This document shows positions 60,820-64,000 of a DNA stretch of 64,000 nt, piece after piece. The position numbers and the translations under genes were made by a program. How positions within the stretch are numbered: position 1 is the stretch's first letter; every line of letters begins with the position of its first letter. This DNA is from Blasia pusilla. Its lineage: Eukaryota; Marchantiophyta; Marchantiopsida; Blasiales. The notes under the pieces were generated by a model that ran no database searches, was not told the DNA's origin, and saw only the letters and a program-made list of their open reading frames with translations. Where the stretch lies: positions 46,066,001 to 46,130,000 of the forward strand of contig CM114271.1 of assembly GCA_050084515.1 (NCBI GenBank), read 5' to 3'.

Positions 60820-61590
60820 AGTCGGGGTGGGCCTAGAGGTCGTGCACCAGGTGGTCTCGTTGGGGGATGAGGAGTTGGATTTGCCCGAGGGGATGGTGGA
60901 GTTGCCCATGGAGGAGGTAGAGTCCCACCACCTAGACCCGTCAAGGGAGATGCCGGGCGTGAGGTTGGGATGGCTGCTAAGATCTTGCAGCTACAACAAC
61001 AGATTGCCCCTATGGCATTGAGGTTACCCGATGCCGGATCTGTGGCATCGACATCTTATGGAGCCGTTAGACGTATGGAGGATCTTGGTTGGATGTGCGA
61101 GGTTGCCCAGATGGAGGCCACCGCAATTGTTACCGTGGAGCAATCGTAGAGTTGGATCTAGAGCGAGGGGAAGCCATAAAACAAACCAGGCTTCCTCAAT
61201 CCTTCACGTTGTCCGAGGCAATGAGGACCCCATCGATGGGTCCTGATCAGAGTTCTCAGAGACTTGGTGATGTGTTGGTGTGCAGGCACATAGGGCGATG
61301 GAAGAAGCAAGTGCGATGACTCCTATTCCTGATGCTCATGAGGAACATGTGTCGAGCACGTTGTTGGGGGCGGCCATCGTTGTGTCCCGCGCTCTTTTAT
61401 TTTTTGCTTCCGATGTTATGACGTTGGGAGGTACGCCCGCCGAGGTTTTCCGGCCGGCCGCTATGCTGTGTGAGCATGGAGTTGGAGTTCCTACATCATG
61501 TTCAGAGGTGATTGCAGAGGAGGTGATGGAGCTTGGAGCTTATGCTCAAGTCGTCCACGTCAGATTCATGGCAGGCTACGGCTAGTAGGA
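60820..61590 (+). pseudogene. Conserved linker between nucleocapsid and protease
   Basis: Starts Gly/Arg-rich (GRGGPRGRAPGG) and continues with QQQIAPMALRLPDAGS, STSY, WMCEVAQMEATAIV, and later ALLFFASDVMTLGGTPAEVF, AAMLCEHGVGV. The later parts recur in the 28.6-29.2 kb copy, so they are element sequence and not chance frames. No domain known to me. The heptad-like QQQI segment may be a short coiled coil. Confidence 0.6.
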
Positions 61591-62309
61591 TGGCAAAGCC
61601 CGAAGCCCAAAGCATTACGGAGACTTGTAGACCAAATGGCTCTACGGGTCAGCCACTTTATCCAAGAGGGCCCTGCCAATAGTACGGGACTCTGGTGGTA
61701 TAACCCGATCGGCAACATAAGTAGTAAGTAGGTGACTCAGCCCAGGACATGAAAAAAAAGCCTTCTTTGGTAAAGCCAAAGCAATTTTCCTCGAGTTTTC
61801 AAGGCCCCTTAACAACAGTCAAAACCTCACCCAAAGATAACGTTGAAAAAAATCCGTCGACCGTAGCCGACACAACTAAAACCCTATGAATTGAAATTCC
61901 ATTCAAAATTTAGATTTTTCGTTCTGTTCGAGAGTTTCGAGTTTCTTCAAAATTTCGCGTGCGGCTCTTGACGGCCCCGTATTCCACTGCCCACCTACTT
62001 CTCTTATGCTTGCAATAGGGCCAAATGGATAAGCCTTATCCATTATTGATAATATTAATATAAAAATATTATTATTATTTCCTGATATCTCCGTCACATT
62101 TGCGATAATTTGTCACCGTTGCGCATTTCGGTCCCCGGGAACTAGCCTCTCTGGCCGTTCAGTTTCTTTTTCTATGAAGTCAAGGTCGAAGGAGCTCTAT
62201 AGGATCCCCAGGTACGGTTTGTAGAGCTGTATCCTAGATCTTGAGCCCCATTGACATAACTATGGGTGACCTAACAATCATAGCATAAATATCTACGATG
62301 GGATAAGCA
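61591..62309. other. Unassigned stretch before the protease
   Basis: AT-richer than its flanks, with an ATTATTATTATT run near 62070. No domain in any frame; possibly a later insertion into the element. Confidence 0.35.
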
Positions 62310-62800
62310 AAGATGCCCGCTACACCCGCGATAGAGCGTGCCATGGCTTCGCTTGGTGTTGTGTTGCTGGAAAACGGGGGAGAGGTCTTCCACTTGGTGA
62401 GTCCACGAGGTAGGGGTTTTAGTCCGCAACGCGTCTTGTTGGATTAAGGAACGCAACCCCTGATGTTGGGGAAAGCGGTTTCAGAGGATTGGGCTTGACG
62501 AGAGCCAATATGGAGCGTTGTCCATCTTGGATACATACATCCTTGGATGGAGCGAGTACCACACAATATATCACATGAGAGGAGGTCATGGTGAGGATTC
62601 GGCTAGGACATGCTACAGATGAGTCAGTGGTACAAGCCAAGGCGATAGTGACTCATGCAGAGTCCTACGACGTCTTTGTTGGTGGAGCAGTGTTTGTACC
62701 CGATGGGGTTTTCATTGGATTACTGGGATGAGGCAGCGTCCTATAGACCAGTATGGCAGTCCGGTGATGGACGTCTTTGTTCATTACCAGTTTGATTCAC
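62310..62800 (+). pseudogene. Retropepsin (aspartic protease)
   Basis: GVVLLENGGEVF, then VLLD-stop-G followed by TQPLMLGKAV: the catalytic D(S/T)G triplet has its middle codon changed to TAA (62445-62447). It continues with WIHTSLDGASTTQYIT, EEVMVRIRLG, SYDVFVGGAV, a one-base shift at about 62690, then SYRPVWQSGDGR. It would cut the polyprotein if intact. It sits immediately before and, after the shift, in frame with the methyltransferase; the only stop between them is TGA at 62793-62795. Confidence 0.85.
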
Positions 62801-62807
62801 ATGTGCT

Positions 62808-64000
62808 GTGATCGAGCAACGGCCAGGAGAGCTGACGACCTTAGCAGCATTTAGCAGCGCCATCACTTGGCCTAGTGATTCGATTGAGGGACATGTTCAT
62901 GCAGAGGATACTCCCATTCTTGACATTTCTATGGAGAGGAGTGTCATGGTCGCTACATCATTCCATGGAGGAGAGGTGCCGCTTTGGGGTCCGATTGAGG
63001 AGCTTCAACGCTTAGCCACTGAGCATGTGCAGACCGCGTGGAGCGAGACGTTTGCACGAGAGCGTGACGGGTCAGAGGAACCCGAGGTAGCCGAGAGTGC
63101 TATGATGACGCCCTTGGATACCACACCCATTATGTGGTGCGTTCCAGAGGAGGATATTCGTGTGCTTGATCTCTTTGGCGGGATTAGCACTAGTGTAGCT
63201 ACTGTTTTGCAGGCTGGAGTACGCGTGCAACAATACATATATGTGGAGATTGATGATGTTGCAAGGCGCGCTGCACTTCACCATGTGGCATTTTTTTTTC
63301 CCGACTTTTTGTTTGCGTCCACTTTCCAAGGATACCAAAGTTCCCTACCAAGGGATATTGCATTGTTGGGGGCGTAGGACTTGGAGCGGGTAGAGACCGT
63401 AGACTTGGTCATTGCTCGTTGGCCGTGTCAGGGCCAATCGAGTGTTGGACAAGGTAGTAGGTTAGCTGACACTTGGTCTAGGTTATTTTGGGAAATGATG
63501 CGGATTTTACGACACTTGCAGGAGCATTGGTCCCGTTCTCCAACATATATTATGGAGAATGTGCCGATCTTGGGAGATTCAAGGTCACGGGTGGTGACGA
63601 GTGCACATCAGGTGCATGCATGGATCAACTCAGCAATATTTTTGGATGTGGCAAGTGTAGATTCTAGAGCACACCGCTCGCGTCTTTGGTGGACCAACTT
63701 GGTGCCACACGAGGTATTGCGGAGGGCATATCCGCGGGTGGAGCGCCCCTCCTAGTTGTTGGTGGATTCCATATTAGATCCCGTCCGTTGATCACAGGCA
63801 GTGAGGCACCATGATCGATCTTTGTTGACTGTGGTCAATAGGATTGGCATGCCACGGGCAAACTTCCCCATGTTGTGAGTTTTCCCGCTTCCTATACATT
63901 CAAGGAGGTTGCGTTTGGCTTGGTTTGGGATTACCAGGTAGAGCAATTGGTGGAGCCCAATGCCGATGAGCAAGAGCAAGTGATGGGATTCCCCACAGAA
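62808..64000 (+). pseudogene. Dnmt3-like cytosine-5 DNA methyltransferase in retrotransposon pol
   Basis: Would transfer a methyl group from S-adenosylmethionine to cytosine C5 in DNA. Motif I VLDLFGGISTSVA (codons from 63162) binds the cofactor; YIYVEIDD is motif II. Motif IV is DLVIARWPCQGQS with catalytic Cys at 63426-63428; motif VI MENVP at 63552-63566; motif VIII AHRSRLWWTNL, close to the Dnmt3 form AHRARYFWGNL; motif X region EPNADEQEQVMGFP at the window end. One in-frame TAG (63375-63377) splits motif II from IV, another stop is at 63753, and motif X is in a different frame. No target-recognition insert between VIII and X is obvious. It follows the protease directly. Bacterial contamination is unlikely, given gag, protease and related copies around it. 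Confidence 0.88.

Larger units (their letters stand above)
57170..64000 (+). mobile_element. Best-preserved Ty3/gypsy element encoding a DNA methyltransferase, cut by window end
   Basis: Order: LTR (57170 to about 57780), leader (to 59640), gag (59643-60560), two zinc knuckles (60595-60790), conserved linker (60820-61590), unassigned stretch, aspartic protease (62310-62800), cytosine-5 methyltransferase (62808-64000, runs off the window). RT should lie beyond 64000, as judged from the 52-55 kb copy. Protease and methyltransferase share one frame from 62763 to 63755 with only two stops. Other breaks make this copy inactive as it stands, but it is far less decayed than its relatives. Confidence 0.85.

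Noticed and set aside
61591-62309. Organellar DNA insertion within the element
   Set aside because: Some strings looked organelle-like, but I could not match a specific gene, so no call is made.
62808-64000. Bacterial restriction-modification methyltransferase or contamination
   Set aside because: It is framed by gypsy gag and protease, recurs in two other decayed copies, and motif VIII is Dnmt3-like.

Overview
This is nuclear DNA from a land plant. Both host genes have plant relatives and GT-AG introns: a TCHQD-class glutathione S-transferase and a plastid-type MraY. The surrounding DNA is long, AT-rich and full of decayed LTR retrotransposons, a LINE, long dinucleotide microsatellites and a few GC-rich, CT-tract-bearing islands that look like promoter regions. 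The 4.4 kb GST intron, the retained peptidoglycan enzyme and Ty3/gypsy polyproteins of a type I associate with mosses, lycophytes and ferns suggest a seed-free plant, perhaps a lycophyte or fern. That placement is inference, not proof.

Layout. 1-6.2 kb: AT-rich intergenic DNA with short tandem duplications. 6.2-9.7 kb: GC-rich island with a CT tract and a 63-bp minisatellite, no recognisable gene. 10.2-15.5 kb (minus): two-exon TCHQD GST, with a GC-rich GA/CT-tract putative promoter region at 17.4-18.7 kb. 18.7-23.7 kb: AT-rich, with a nested palindrome and a small GC-rich island holding two E2F-type sites. 23.7-31.3 kb: minus-strand Ty3/gypsy element (LTRs, gag with two zinc knuckles, protease, start of a DNA methyltransferase) split by LINE sequence. 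31.3-42.5 kb: integrase fragment, solo and inverted LTRs, a minus-strand decayed pol (RT, RNase H, integrase), an unrelated LTR candidate and long microsatellites. 43.2-48.3 kb (plus): mraY, six well-supported coding exons plus a candidate transit-peptide exon. 48.3-51.1 kb: GC-rich tandem arrays and hairpins. 52.6-55.7 kb: decayed plus-strand element with methyltransferase, RT, RNase H and integrase. 57.2-64 kb: the best-preserved element, 5' LTR, gag, zinc knuckles, conserved linker, aspartic protease and a nearly complete C5-cytosine methyltransferase, cut by the window end.

The main result is that the Ty3/gypsy elements carry a Dnmt3-like cytosine-5 DNA methyltransferase between protease and reverse transcriptase. 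It is seen in three separate copies (24.7, 52.6 and 63.1 kb) at different stages of decay and on both strands, so it is a stable component of the family and not a single capture. Reading the copies together gives the order LTR - gag - two zinc knuckles - conserved linker - protease - methyltransferase - RT - RNase H - integrase - LTR. All copies visible here carry stops or frameshifts.

The host genes do not appear to work together. MraY makes lipid I for plastid peptidoglycan; the GST is a cytosolic or membrane-associated thiol enzyme.
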